Shown one piece after another: positions 20,599-29,610 of a stretch of DNA of 64,000 nt. Origin of the DNA: Sphingomonas sp. (GTDB taxonomy: Bacteria; Pseudomonadota; Alphaproteobacteria; Sphingomonadales; Sphingomonadaceae). The stretch is from assembly GCF_029239295.1 (NCBI RefSeq), contig NZ_JAQZBC010000002.1, positions 62,001-126,000 of the forward strand, written 5' to 3'. Within the stretch, counting starts at the first letter, position 1; each line of letters begins with the position of its first letter. Position numbers and translations under genes: made by a program. The notes below the pieces were generated by a model. It ran no database searches. It worked only from the letters and a program-made list of their open reading frames with translations, and had not been told where the DNA came from.

Positions 20599-20714
20599 AC
20601 GCGCCTCCACTCTCCTCCAACAACCCGCGACGCCGTCAGACTGTTCCATGAATGCGCTTGCAGGTGTGCTGCCACACTGACACACTAAAAGGATGAAAAT
20701 GGGGAGGAACAATC

Positions 20715-22733
20715 ATGCTGTCCGTGACGAAGGCCGCGCTTGCCGCGACCGCGCTGATGCTTGCAGGGGCACCCGCCATGAGTGCTGAGGTGCCACTCAT
20801 CGAACGGACGAAGCTGTTCGGAAACCCTGAGAAAACCAGCGGGCGCCTCTCCCCCGATGGCAAGTGGATCAGCTTCATCGCGCCGCGCGATGGCGTGCTC
20901 AACGTCTGGGTTGCACCCGCCTCTGATCCCGCCGCTGCCCGCCCGCTGACCGCGGAGAAACAGCGCCCGATCCGGCAGACCTTCTGGGCACCCGACTCAA
21001 GCCAGATCCTGTTCGTCAACGACAAGGGCGGCGACGAGAATTTCCGGCTCTACGGCGCTCCCGTCACCGGTGGCGAGGCGCGCGATTACACGCCGTTCGA
21101 CAAGGTTCGCGTCATGCCGATCGGGCAGAGTACGGTCATCAAGGACCGTATCCTCATCGGCCTCAACAACCGCGATCCGCGCTGGCACGACGTCTACAGC
21201 CTCGATCTGAAGACGGGCAAGCTGACGCTGGTGATGCAGAACGACGGCTATGGCGGCTTCCTCGCGGACGACCAACTGAACGTGCGCCTCGCCTCCCGGC
21301 CGCGCGCCGACGGCGGCGACGACTGGTTCCGCGTCGTCAACAACAAGGTGGAGGCGACCCCCGCGGTTTCTTACGGCCTCGACGACAGCCTGACCACGAT
21401 GCCGCTCGCCTTCACCACCGACGGCCGGACGATCTACTGGATGGATTCGCGCGATCGCGACACCGCCGCGATCATGGCGCAGGATGCATCGGGCAAGATG
21501 ACGCCGATCGCTCAGGATCCCCGCGTCGATCTGGAGGCCGGGCTGTTCAACCCGAAGACGGGCGAGATCGAGGCGTACCGGCAGGAGTATCTGCGGGGCG
21601 AATATGTCCCCGTCGGCGATGCCGTAAAGGCGGACATCGCCTTTCTGAAGGCGCAGAACAAGGGTGAGTTCACCGTCACCAGCCGCACCGATGCCGATGA
21701 CACCTGGCTTGTCTCTTTCGATGCGGTCTCCGCCCCTGCGTCGACCTGGGTCTATGACCGCACGGCAAAGACGCTGAAGCAGCTCTATGTATCGCGTCCC
21801 GCGCTGGTCGGCGCCCCGCTGGTGCCGATGCACCCGACCGTGATCAAAGCGCGCGACGGGCTCGACCTTGTCTCCTATCTCACCTTGCCGAAGGACGCCG
21901 ATGCCAATGGCGATGGCAAGGCGGATCGGCCCGTGCCGATGGTGCTGTTCGTCCATGGCGGGCCATGGGGCCGCGACGTCTACGGCTATAACAGCTACCA
22001 CCAGTGGCTCGCGAACCGCGGCTATGCGGTGCTGTCGGTCAACTTCCGCGCCTCCACCGGTTTCGGGAAGAAATTCCTCGCCGCCGGGAACATGGAATGG
22101 GGCAAGAAGATGCATGACGATCTGCTCGACGCGGTCGACTGGGCCGTCGCGCAGGGCGTCACGACCAAGGACAAGGTCGCGATCATGGGCGGCTCGTACG
22201 GCGGCTATGCAACGCTCGCCGGCCTCGCCTTCACGCCCGACACCTTCGCCTGCGGCGTCGATATCGTCGGCCCGTCCAATCTGCATACGCTGCTCGGCTC
22301 GATTCCCGCCTATTGGGAGGCGGGCAAGCAGCAGATGTACCGGCGCATGGGTGATCCGAACACGGCAGAAGGCCAGGCGGTCCTCAAGGAACGCTCACCA
22401 CTGTTCGCCGCCGACAGGATCAAGAAGCCGCTGCTGATCGGTCAGGGCGCCAACGATCCGCGCGTCAACGTGCGCGAAAGCGATCAGATCGTGGACGCAA
22501 TGAAGGCGAAGAACATCCCTGTGACCTATGTCGTCTTCCCCGACGAAGGCCATGGTTTCGCCCGACCGGTGAACAACATCGCGTTCAACGCCGTGACGGA
22601 GAACTTCCTCGCCCCGTGCCTCGGCGGACGCGCCGAGCCGATCGGCGACGCGCTGCAGGGCTCCACCGCGGAGATCCGCCACGGCGCCGATCATGTGAAG
22701 GGTCTTGGTTCGACCAGGTCCGCCGCGAAGTAA
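20715..22733 (+). CDS. secreted S9 family peptidase (prolyl oligopeptidase type)
   Basis: A 672-residue serine peptidase with a cleavable signal (MLSVTKAALAATALMLAGAPAMSAE). Residues about 40-400 form an irregular beta-propeller, with SPDGKWISFI and WAPDSSQILFVND repeats. The alpha/beta-hydrolase domain carries the triad: Ser494 in GGSYGGYAT, Asp581 in ANDPRV and His613 in DEGHGF. HGGPWGRDVYGYNS gives the oxyanion region. It probably acts in the periplasm on peptides as a dipeptidyl- or acylaminoacyl-peptidase. Start: GGAGG 7 bases before the ATG. The window has a second S9 enzyme, oligopeptidase B, 9 kb away. Confidence 0.93.
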   Translation: MLSVTKAALAATALMLAGAPAMSAEVPLIERTKLFGNPEKTSGRLSPDGKWISFIAPRDGVLNVWVAPASDPAAARPLTAEKQRPIRQTFWAPDSSQILFVNDKGGDENFRLYGAPVTGGEARDYTPFDKVRVMPIGQSTVIKDRILIGLNNRDPRWHDVYSLDLKTGKLTLVMQNDGYGGFLADDQLNVRLASRPRADGGDDWFRVVNNKVEATPAVSYGLDDSLTTMPLAFTTDGRTIYWMDSRDRDTAAIMAQDASGKMTPIAQDPRVDLEAGLFNPKTGEIEAYRQEYLRGEYVPVGDAVKADIAFLKAQNKGEFTVTSRTDADDTWLVSFDAVSAPASTWVYDRTAKTLKQLYVSRPALVGAPLVPMHPTVIKARDGLDLVSYLTLPKDADANGDGKADRPVPMVLFVHGGPWGRDVYGYNSYHQWLANRGYAVLSVNFRASTGFGKKFLAAGNMEWGKKMHDDLLDAVDWAVAQGVTTKDKVAIMGGSYGGYATLAGLAFTPDTFACGVDIVGPSNLHTLLGSIPAYWEAGKQQMYRRMGDPNTAEGQAVLKERSPLFAADRIKKPLLIGQGANDPRVNVRESDQIVDAMKAKNIPVTYVVFPDEGHGFARPVNNIAFNAVTENFLAPCLGGRAEPIGDALQGSTAEIRHGADHVKGLGSTRSAAK

Positions 22734-22854
22734 CGCTCGCGCATCGACGAACCGGCAGGGCCGTCACCCCGATCGCCTCGGGGTGGCGGCTCCTTCGCAT
22801 CAACTGCGCTTCACCCCATTGCACGCGCCCCTCCGGGCTACGACATAAGCAACA

Positions 22855-24678
22855 ATGCCACCGACCGACCCGACCGGGACCAGCACCGAGCGTCCGCTTG
22901 GCCCAACGCTGCGCCGCTTCCTGCCCTATCTCTGGCCCTCCGACGCGCCGGGCATGAAGCTGCGCGTGACGGGCGCGATGCTGCTCGTCCTCATGTCGAA
23001 GCTGGTTCAGGTCTATGGCGCCCCCTTTGCGTTGCAGGGCGCGGTGGACGGCATGGCGACGCTGCCACGCTCGCCGGCGATGCTCGTGATCCTGCTTGTC
23101 GTCGGCTACGCTGCGGCACGCTTCGGCAGCACGCTGTTCGACAATCTGCGCAACACCGTGTTCGAAAGCGTCGGGCAGGAGGCAACTCGCCGGCTTGCCA
23201 GCCAGGTGTTCCGCCACCTCCACGATCTGTCGCTGCGCTTCCATCTCGAACGGCGCACCGGCGCCGTCACCAAGGTGGTCGAACGCGGCACCAAGAGCAT
23301 CGACACGATGCTCTACTTCCTCCTGTTCAACATCGCGCCGACCATCCTTGAACTGACGCTGGTCCTCGGCATCTTCTGGGTGAAGTTCGGCTGGCCACTG
23401 GTCGCCGCCACCGTGGTGATGGTGGTCGTCTACATCTGGTTCACCCGGAAAGTGACCGACTGGCGGGCCAATTTGCGCCAGCGGATGAACGATCTCGATA
23501 CCGGGGCCGTCGCCCATGCGGTCGATTCGTTGCTGAACTTTGAAACGGTAAAATATTTCAGCGCCGAGGATCGCGAGGCGCGGCGCTACGATGCCGCGAT
23601 GCAGGCCTATGCGACGGCCGCCGTAAAATCCGAAAACAGCCTCGCCTGGCTCAACATCGGCCAGGCCGCGATCACCAACCTGATGCTTGGCGGCGGCATG
23701 GCGTTCGTCGTCTGGGGCTGGTCGCAAGGGCGCTTCTCCGCCGGCGACGTGGTGCTCGTATCGACCCTGTTGTCGCAGCTCTTCCGTCCGCTCGACCTGC
23801 TCGGCATGGTCTATCGCACGATCCGCCAAGGCGTGATCGACATGGGCGCGATGTTCGATCTGGTCGACACCCCGTCCGAAGTGGTCGATCCGCCGGGCGC
23901 TCGCCCGCTACGCGTCGGCGCGGGGCATCTCCGCTTCGAAAATGTTCGCTTCGGCTACGAACCCGGCCGTGACATTCTGAAGGGCATCACGCTCGATATT
24001 CCGGCCGGCAGCACCGTCGCCGTCGTTGGCCCGTCGGGCGCCGGAAAATCGACGCTCGCGCGCCTGCTGTACCGCTTCTACGACCTGACTGGCGGCAGGA
24101 TCACGATCGACGGGCAGGATATCGCCGCCGTAACGCAGGCGAGCCTGCGCAGCGCGATCGGCATTGTCCCGCAGGATACGGTGCTCTTCAACGACACCAT
24201 CGGCTACAATATCGCATACGGGCGCGAGGGCGCCGACGATGCGGACATCCGCGCCGCCGCGCGCGGGGCCGCTATCGCCGGTTTCATCGAGGCGCAGCCT
24301 GATGGCTATGCGACCCGCGTCGGCGAGCGCGGCCTGAAGCTGTCCGGCGGTGAGAAGCAGCGCGTGGCGATCGCCCGCACCCTGCTCAAGAACCCGCCCG
24401 TCCTGATCCTGGACGAAGCAACCTCGGCGCTCGACAGCCGTACCGAGGCGGACATCATGGCGACGCTGGAGGCGATCGAGCGCGGCCGTACCACCATCGT
24501 TATCGCCCACCGTCTCTCGACCGTCGTACATGCCGACAAGATCGTCGTGCTGGAGGCCGGCCGGGTGACCGAACAGGGCACGCATGAGGAACTGCTGCGC
24601 GCCGGCGGCACCTACGCCGAGCTATGGGCGCGGCAGGCGAGCGAGAATGCCAGCGAAGAAACCGAGAGCGCCGAATAG
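22855..24678 (+). CDS. ABC exporter, Atm1/HMT1 type (permease-ATPase)
   Basis: A 607-residue half-transporter with six transmembrane helices (residues about 30-330) and a C-terminal ATPase. The Atm1 signature is FHLERRTGAVTKVVERGTKSIDTM, then HAVDSLLNFETVKYFSAEDRE. Walker A is GPSGAGKSTLARLLYRFYD, the signature LSGGEKQRVAIARTL, Walker B VLILDEATSALDS, switch AHRLSTVVHAD. Atm1 homologs from alphaproteobacteria export glutathione-bound species and help with iron-sulfur and heavy-metal homeostasis (family knowledge). The substrate is not settled here. The ATG at 22855 has no good ribosome binding site. It converges on the GNAT gene; a GC-rich 12-bp palindrome lies between them at 24684. Confidence 0.92.
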   Translation: MPPTDPTGTSTERPLGPTLRRFLPYLWPSDAPGMKLRVTGAMLLVLMSKLVQVYGAPFALQGAVDGMATLPRSPAMLVILLVVGYAAARFGSTLFDNLRNTVFESVGQEATRRLASQVFRHLHDLSLRFHLERRTGAVTKVVERGTKSIDTMLYFLLFNIAPTILELTLVLGIFWVKFGWPLVAATVVMVVVYIWFTRKVTDWRANLRQRMNDLDTGAVAHAVDSLLNFETVKYFSAEDREARRYDAAMQAYATAAVKSENSLAWLNIGQAAITNLMLGGGMAFVVWGWSQGRFSAGDVVLVSTLLSQLFRPLDLLGMVYRTIRQGVIDMGAMFDLVDTPSEVVDPPGARPLRVGAGHLRFENVRFGYEPGRDILKGITLDIPAGSTVAVVGPSGAGKSTLARLLYRFYDLTGGRITIDGQDIAAVTQASLRSAIGIVPQDTVLFNDTIGYNIAYGREGADDADIRAAARGAAIAGFIEAQPDGYATRVGERGLKLSGGEKQRVAIARTLLKNPPVLILDEATSALDSRTEADIMATLEAIERGRTTIVIAHRLSTVVHADKIVVLEAGRVTEQGTHEELLRAGGTYAELWARQASENASEETESAE

Positions 24679-24718
24679 CCGCGGCGGCGCGCCGCGCCTT
24701 ATGCTCTGACGCCCCCGT

Positions 24719-25000
24719 TCAGCCGACGAGGTCGCGATATTCGGGATGCCGGCGGATGAACGCCGCCACGAACGTGCATTGCGGCACGACCTTCAGCCCC
24801 TGGTCACGCGCACTGTCCAGCGCCGCCCGGATCAGCTTCGATGCCACCCCGCGCCCCTCGATCTCGGGCGGGACGACGGTGTGGGTGAAGACGATCCGCT
24901 CGCCCTCGCGCTGATAGGCGGCAAGCGCGCGATAGCCGCCGACGTCCAGTTCGAATTCCTGTTCGGCACGATTGTCGCGGACCTTGTTCATGCGCCGCAT
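24719..25000 (-). CDS. GNAT family N-acetyltransferase, short YidJ-like
   Basis: A 93-residue minimal GNAT fold of the Gcn5-related N-acetyltransferase 3 type. It reads FELDVGGYRALAAYQREGERIVFTHTVV, then the acetyl-CoA loop PPEIEGRGVASKLIRAALDSARDQGLKVVPQCTFV (given in pieces), and ends RRHPEYRDLVG. Proteins this short are thought to acetylate small molecules or protein lysines. I chose the ATG at 25000 because GGGA lies 8 bases upstream; a second ATG at 24991 is three codons in. It is divergent from recQ, 91 bp apart. Confidence 0.88.
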   Translation of the reverse strand: MRRMNKVRDNRAEQEFELDVGGYRALAAYQREGERIVFTHTVVPPEIEGRGVASKLIRAALDSARDQGLKVVPQCTFVAAFIRRHPEYRDLVG

Positions 25001-25091
25001 GTAGTGCGTCCCGCCGCCGGGTAAACTGCTGCGGATCAAGCGGCGGCATCGCGGTTGCCGCCTCCGTTCGCGACGCGTAGAGCCGCATCGA

Positions 25092-26855
25092 ATGGCCGCC
25101 GACCCCGTTTCCGTCCTCCAGAAGCTGTTTGGTTTCCCCGATTTCCGCGGTGTTCAGCGCAACGTCGTTGATCGCGTGCTGGCGGGCCAGTCGACGCTCG
25201 CCGTGATGCCGACCGGCGCCGGCAAATCGCTGACCTATCAGCTGCCCGCGACGATGCTCGACGGTACCTGCATCGTCGTCTCGCCGCTCATCGCCCTGAT
25301 GCATGATCAGCTGCGCGCGGCGGAAGCGGTCGGGATCCGCGCCGCCACGCTCACCAGTGTCGATGAGAATAAGGCCGAGACGCGCGGCCGCTTCCTCGAT
25401 GGCGATCTCGACCTTCTCTACATCGCGCCCGAACGCGCCTCCACGGCCGACTTCCGCGATCTGCTGGAGCGCGGCCGGGTGGCGCTGTTCGCGATCGACG
25501 AGGCGCATTGCGTCAGCGAATGGGGCCATGACTTCCGCCCCGACTATCGCCTGCTGCGCCCGCTGCTGGATCGCTACCCGGATGTGCCCCGGCTCGCGCT
25601 GACCGCGACGGCGGACGAGCATACTCGCGCCGACATCCTCGATCAGCTCGGCATTCCGGCGGAGGGCATGATCGTCGCCGGGTTCGACCGGCCCAACATT
25701 CGCTACGCCATCACCCCGCGCGACAACACCACGCGGCAGATCGCCGACATCATCCGCGACACCCCCGGCCCAGGCATCGTCTATGCCCAGACCCGCGCCG
25801 GGACGGAGAAGCTGGCCGATTCGCTGCGCCAGGCGACGGGCCGCCCGGTACGGGCCTATCACGCCGGCCTCGACGCGGAGATCCGCCGCCGCAACCAGGC
25901 TGCATTCGTCGCCAGCGAGGACATGGTGATCGTCGCCACCGTCGCGTTCGGGATGGGGATCGACAAGCCGGACGTGCGCTTCGTCGCACATGCCGGGCTG
26001 CCCAAATCGATCGAGGCCTACTACCAGGAAACGGGCCGCGCAGGCCGTGACGGCGACCCGGCGGTCGCGCATCTGTTCTGGGGCGCCGAAGACTTCGCCC
26101 GCGCACGCCAGCGCATCGCGGAGGTCGAGCCGCAGCGCCAGCCGGGTGAGCGGCAGCGCCTCAACGCACTCGGGGCGCTGGCCGAAACCGCGGGGTGCCG
26201 TCGCCGCATCCTGCTGGCGCATTTCGGTGAGCAGCCGCCCGCGACGTGCGGAAACTGCGACAACTGCCTCTCGCCGCCCAATGCGATCGACGCCACCGAA
26301 ACCGCGCGCAAATACCTCTCCGCCGTCTTCCGCACCGGCCAAAGCTATGGCGCGACCTATGTCGAGGAAGTGCTGACCGGCAAATCGTCGGAACGCAGCC
26401 TGATGAACGGGCATGAGGCGCTGTCGGTCTGGAACATCGTCGACGGCGATGAGACAACCTTGCTGAAGCCGGTCGGCCGTGCGCTGCTGCTGCGCGACGC
26501 GCTGCGCACCAATCCGCATGGCGGGCTGGAGTTCGGCCCCGCCGCCCGTGGGCTGATCAAGGGCGAGGATAATCTGAAGCTCGTCATGCCGCCCAAGCGC
26601 GCGCGCCGCCGCCGCGGCGATCAGGCAGCCAATCCCGTCAACGATCCGCTGTTCGAGGCGTTGCGCACCTGCCGTCGCGAACTGGCGCTGGAGGCGGGCG
26701 TGCCTCCCTATGTGATCTTCCACGATTCGGTGCTGCGCGAGATGGCGGCCACCCGTCCCACCAGCCTGTCGGCGCTCGGCCGCCTGACCGGTGTCGGGCA
26801 GCGCAAGCTCGACGCCTATGGCGAACCTTTTCTGCGGGTGATCCGCGAACAGTGA
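25092..26855 (+). CDS. recQ: ATP-dependent DNA helicase RecQ
   Basis: A 587-residue 3'-to-5' DNA helicase. Walker A MPTGAGKSLTYQLP has Lys45. DEAH-type motif II reads FAIDEAHCVSEWGHDFRPDY. Motif VI is EAYYQETGRAGRDG. The zinc-binding cluster includes CGNCDNC after ARNKF-like linkers, followed by the RQC winged helix (KSSERSLMNGHEAL), then an HRDC domain in the last 80 residues (LFEALRTCRRELALEAGVPPY). Length is typical. Its role is in repair of stalled forks and suppression of illegitimate recombination. The next gene starts 73 bp downstream in the same direction. Confidence 0.97.
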   Translation: MAADPVSVLQKLFGFPDFRGVQRNVVDRVLAGQSTLAVMPTGAGKSLTYQLPATMLDGTCIVVSPLIALMHDQLRAAEAVGIRAATLTSVDENKAETRGRFLDGDLDLLYIAPERASTADFRDLLERGRVALFAIDEAHCVSEWGHDFRPDYRLLRPLLDRYPDVPRLALTATADEHTRADILDQLGIPAEGMIVAGFDRPNIRYAITPRDNTTRQIADIIRDTPGPGIVYAQTRAGTEKLADSLRQATGRPVRAYHAGLDAEIRRRNQAAFVASEDMVIVATVAFGMGIDKPDVRFVAHAGLPKSIEAYYQETGRAGRDGDPAVAHLFWGAEDFARARQRIAEVEPQRQPGERQRLNALGALAETAGCRRRILLAHFGEQPPATCGNCDNCLSPPNAIDATETARKYLSAVFRTGQSYGATYVEEVLTGKSSERSLMNGHEALSVWNIVDGDETTLLKPVGRALLLRDALRTNPHGGLEFGPAARGLIKGEDNLKLVMPPKRARRRRGDQAANPVNDPLFEALRTCRRELALEAGVPPYVIFHDSVLREMAATRPTSLSALGRLTGVGQRKLDAYGEPFLRVIREQ

Positions 26856-26928
26856 GCCGCGTAAAAACCGGTGGATAACGCACCGGTGCCGGTTCTCCCC
26901 TGCGCGAAGCTGCGCTATCGCTGGTGCC

Positions 26929-27363
26929 ATGCTAGATATTCGCCGCATCGACGACCGCATCTCGGTCGCCCAGCAGATCGCACCGGAGGACATCCCGGCG
27001 ATCAAGGCCGCTGGCTTCGCGGCGATCATCAACAATCGTCCCGATGGCGAGGAGGATACGCAGCCAACCGGCGACGCCATCCGCGCTGCCGCGGAGGATC
27101 AAGGGCTCGCCTATTCGTCGATTCCGGTCACTCACGCCGGCTTCTCGATGCCGCAGGTCACCGCAATGATCGACGCGCTCGGCGCGGCAAGCGGCCCGGT
27201 GCTGGCGTTTTGCCGGTCCGGCACGCGCTCGTGCAACCTGTGGGCCTTGTCGCAGGCCGGTCTGGGGGTCGATCCGGATTCGCTGACCCAGCAGGCACGC
27301 GGCGCCGGCTATGATCTCACCGCCCTTCGTCCGTTGATGGACGCGGTCGCGCCTCCCAGATGA
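26929..27363 (+). CDS. DUF442/TIGR01244 family phosphatase-like protein
   Basis: A 144-residue protein with the beta-lactamase-hydrolase-like/phosphatase fold. The P-loop is CRSGTRSCNLW at about residues 93-103, of the C-x5-R type, preceded by SSIPVTHAGFSMPQV, which supplies the tyrosine-phosphatase-like lid. The N-terminus reads ISVAQQIAPEDIPAIKAAGF and NNRPDGEE. Family members are related to phosphatases and the sulfur-transfer enzymes of the Blh/SQR group, but the natural substrate is unknown. The gene is coupled to the next one by an ATGA overlap. Confidence 0.88.
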   Translation: MLDIRRIDDRISVAQQIAPEDIPAIKAAGFAAIINNRPDGEEDTQPTGDAIRAAAEDQGLAYSSIPVTHAGFSMPQVTAMIDALGAASGPVLAFCRSGTRSCNLWALSQAGLGVDPDSLTQQARGAGYDLTALRPLMDAVAPPR

Positions 27364-27758
27364 TCTGGATCATGGCGGGCGCGGCCATCGCTGCGCTGGC
27401 CGGGTTGGGGGCGTTCGTCTGGTGGCTGCTGCTGCGTCGCGGTGGCGGGCAGCGGCTGACCGACCCCGACCAGGCGATCTCCGCCACGGCAGAGCTGCTC
27501 GGCGGCTTCCTGCCGGTATCCGCGGTGCTCGGCACCGACGGACAGGCCGCGCTCATCGTCGGCGACGGCTTGCGCGTCGCGGTTCTCGCGATCCGTGGCA
27601 AGGGCCCCGCCGCGCGTGAGATCGCCTGGCGCGACGTCCAGGCCACGCGGGAGGGGCTGCGCGTCGCCACGCGCGACCGGCGGCTCGGCACGGTCCTGGT
27701 GCTTGGCGTCGACAATCTCGACGTGCGCCGCCTGGCACCGCAGCTGCGGCACCTCTAG
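27360..27758 (+). CDS. single-pass membrane protein, unknown
   Basis: A 132-residue protein whose start overlaps the stop of the phosphatase-like gene (ATGA). One transmembrane helix, residues 4-26 (IMAGAAIAALAGLGAFVWWLLL), is followed by RRGGGQR and a soluble domain of about 100 residues with beta-rich repeats, as in GFLPVSAVLGTDGQAALIVGDG and RVATRDRRLGTVLVLGV. I do not recognise the family. Its tight coupling suggests that it anchors or works with the phosphatase-like protein. Codon use matches its neighbours. Confidence 0.72.
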   Translation: MIWIMAGAAIAALAGLGAFVWWLLLRRGGGQRLTDPDQAISATAELLGGFLPVSAVLGTDGQAALIVGDGLRVAVLAIRGKGPAAREIAWRDVQATREGLRVATRDRRLGTVLVLGVDNLDVRRLAPQLRHL

Positions 27759-27780
27759 GCGGCGGCGCCCGCCCGGCCGC

Positions 27781-29049
27781 TCAGTCCGTGGCGGTCGCGT
27801 CCAGCGGCTTCATCCCCTTCTGGCTGGCGGCGACAGCCTCGACCCGCTCCATCACCCGCAGGACATTGCCCTGCGCCAGCGCGCCCAGCTCCGCATCGCT
27901 CCAGCCGCGCCGCGCGAGTTCAGCGAACAGGCGCGGGTAGCCATCCACGCCCGTCATGTCGGCCGGCGCCGTGCCGCCGATCCCATCATAATCGCCGCCG
28001 ATCCCGACCGCCCCCTTGCCGGCGATGCGGGCGATGTGCTCGACATGGTCAGCCACATTGGCGGCGGTGACATGCGGCATGGGATGCGCCGCGTCCCAGG
28101 CGATCATCGGCGCCGGCGCCTTGGGCCCGTACACGTCGGTCGCCAGCCCCTGCGCCTTGCCAAAGGCCGTGCGCTCACGATCCCACTTGCGCCATTCCTC
28201 CGACACGAATGCCGGGTACACGTTGACCATCACCACGCCGCCGGCCTTGCCGATCCGTGCCAGCAGATCGTCGGGAATGTTGCGCGGCACGTCGGCGACG
28301 GCCCGCGCGCCCGAATGCGACGCGATCACCGGCGCCTTTGTCACGTCAAGCACCGCCGCCATCGTCGCGTCCGAGATATGGCTGACGTCGACGATCATGC
28401 CGATCCGGTTCATCTCCGCCACGACCGAGCGGCCGAAATCGGTCAGCCCGTTGGCGCGCGGCGTGTCGGTGGACGAATCCGCCCAGCTCAGGCTCTTGCC
28501 GTGCGTCAGCGTCATATAGCCAACGCCCAGTTCCTTCATCTGGCGCAGCACCGACAGCCGTCCGTCGATCTGGTGCCCACCCTCGATCCCGATCATCGAC
28601 GCGATGCGACCCGCCTTCTGCGCCGCGCGCGCCTCAGCCGCGGTCGTGACGAGCGCGAAGGCGCTGGGGTTCGCTGCGGCGACCCGGCGCACGATGTCGA
28701 TCTGCTCCAGCGTCATTTCCACCGCGCGCGGCCCGGTGGTCGTCGCCGGGATCCACACCGACCAGAATTGCCCGCCCACGCCGCCGCGCCGCAGCCGCGG
28801 AATGTCGGTCTGCAAGGGATAGGGCAGCGCGGAGGTATCGCGCGTCAGGTCAAGCTCCTCGACCTTGCCATCGTGCCGGTCGCGAATTTCCCACGCCAGG
28901 TCGTTGTGTCCGTCGATCACGGGATAACGCTTCAGCAAGGACGTGATGCGCGCCGGCACTGCCGGCTGGGCGGCGGCGGTGACCGGCGTTGCGGAGGGCA
29001 CGAAGGCTGTTGCTGCTTGGGCGACAAACAGAAGGGCAATCAGCGACAT
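27781..29049 (-). CDS. membrane dipeptidase, peptidase M19 family
   Basis: A 422-residue exported zinc dipeptidase. A signal peptide is visible (MSLIALLFVAQAATAFVPSA), followed by the metal-binding DGHNDLAWEIRDRHDG motif and FWSVWIPATTTGPRAV. Later come IGIEGGHQI, TLTHGKSLSWADSS and SHSGARAVADVPRN, with GIGGDYDGIGGT near the end. M19 enzymes hydrolyse dipeptides, including D-containing ones. The ATG at 29049 with GGAG 5 bases upstream is preferred to the longer frame. It reads convergent to the membrane protein. Because a D-amino-acid-oxidase-like gene is only 0.6 kb away, a link in D-amino acid recovery is possible (inference). Confidence 0.92.
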   Translation of the reverse strand: MSLIALLFVAQAATAFVPSATPVTAAAQPAVPARITSLLKRYPVIDGHNDLAWEIRDRHDGKVEELDLTRDTSALPYPLQTDIPRLRRGGVGGQFWSVWIPATTTGPRAVEMTLEQIDIVRRVAAANPSAFALVTTAAEARAAQKAGRIASMIGIEGGHQIDGRLSVLRQMKELGVGYMTLTHGKSLSWADSSTDTPRANGLTDFGRSVVAEMNRIGMIVDVSHISDATMAAVLDVTKAPVIASHSGARAVADVPRNIPDDLLARIGKAGGVVMVNVYPAFVSEEWRKWDRERTAFGKAQGLATDVYGPKAPAPMIAWDAAHPMPHVTAANVADHVEHIARIAGKGAVGIGGDYDGIGGTAPADMTGVDGYPRLFAELARRGWSDAELGALAQGNVLRVMERVEAVAASQKGMKPLDATATD

Positions 29050-29111
29050 GACATCTCCGGCTGTGCGGGCCGTGCAGGAACAATCCGCCAGCCCATATGT
29101 TGTGTGGTGAA

Positions 29112-29206
29112 GCCCGGTGAAGAACCGGGCCTCCGATGGTCTGCGAAAGCAGCTGTCGGTGCAAGCAATAAACCAGCCTCGTCGCCGTCTGCGACGGGGT
29201 TTCCTT
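29112..29206 (+). ncRNA. structured RNA candidate with weak terminator
   Basis: In the 301-bp gap between the dipeptidase and the next gene, three hairpins follow one another: GCCCGGT-gaaga-ACCGGGC (29112-29130), then CTGC-GAAA-GCAG capped by a GNRA loop inside a CCGA/TCGG pair, then CCTCGTCGC-cgtct-GCGACGGGG (29177-29199) followed by TTTCC. This could be a small RNA on the plus strand or a leader on the minus strand for the dipeptidase. I did not recognise a known family and could not fold it. Confidence 0.3.
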
Positions 29207-29350
29207 GTCTGTAGAATAGAAGATGGAGAGCAGAAGAACATTGCGCTTCAGCAACAATGAACGCAGCTTTCGGGCGCTTTTTCTTTGATTATTGATTTGG
29301 TTGATTTCGCACTCCCGGCAACCGGGCTACGGTCTCAATCGGGAGATGGA

Positions 29351-29566
29351 GTGAGTTTCGTGGACGACGACAAGGAATATTATTATCGCCGCGCCGAGTC
29401 GGAGCTCGAAATGGCGCAGCGCACCGAAAATCCCGAAGCGGTGAAGGCTCATTACACTTTGGCCGGTTATTATCTCGACAAGGTGTACAATGATGATGCC
29501 GCCGCGATCATGGCGTTGAACGATGCCATGATGAACGCCGCCCCGCCCGGTGCCTCGCTGAGCTAG
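29351..29566 (+). CDS. small conserved-looking hypothetical protein
   Basis: A 71-residue acidic protein starting at a GTG (29351) with GGAG 5 bases upstream. It reads DDDKEYYYRRAESELEMAQRT and then YTLAGYYLDKVYNDD, a helix-turn-helix hairpin reminiscent of a single TPR-like unit. An in-frame frame extends upstream to 29285, but that part is AT-rich and unlike the domain. I have seen no function attributed to such proteins and give none. The gene stands alone between two opposite-strand genes. Confidence 0.72.
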   Translation: MSFVDDDKEYYYRRAESELEMAQRTENPEAVKAHYTLAGYYLDKVYNDDAAAIMALNDAMMNAAPPGASLS

Positions 29567-29610
29567 GACGGACGCGACAGGCCGGGCCACCCGCTGGCCC
29601 GGTCGACCAG

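Noticed and set aside
29095..29210. The hairpin cluster as SRP RNA or a cobalamin riboswitch
   Set aside because: It lacks the conserved SRP loop sequence and the cobalamin box; only short GGTGAAG-like likeness was seen.
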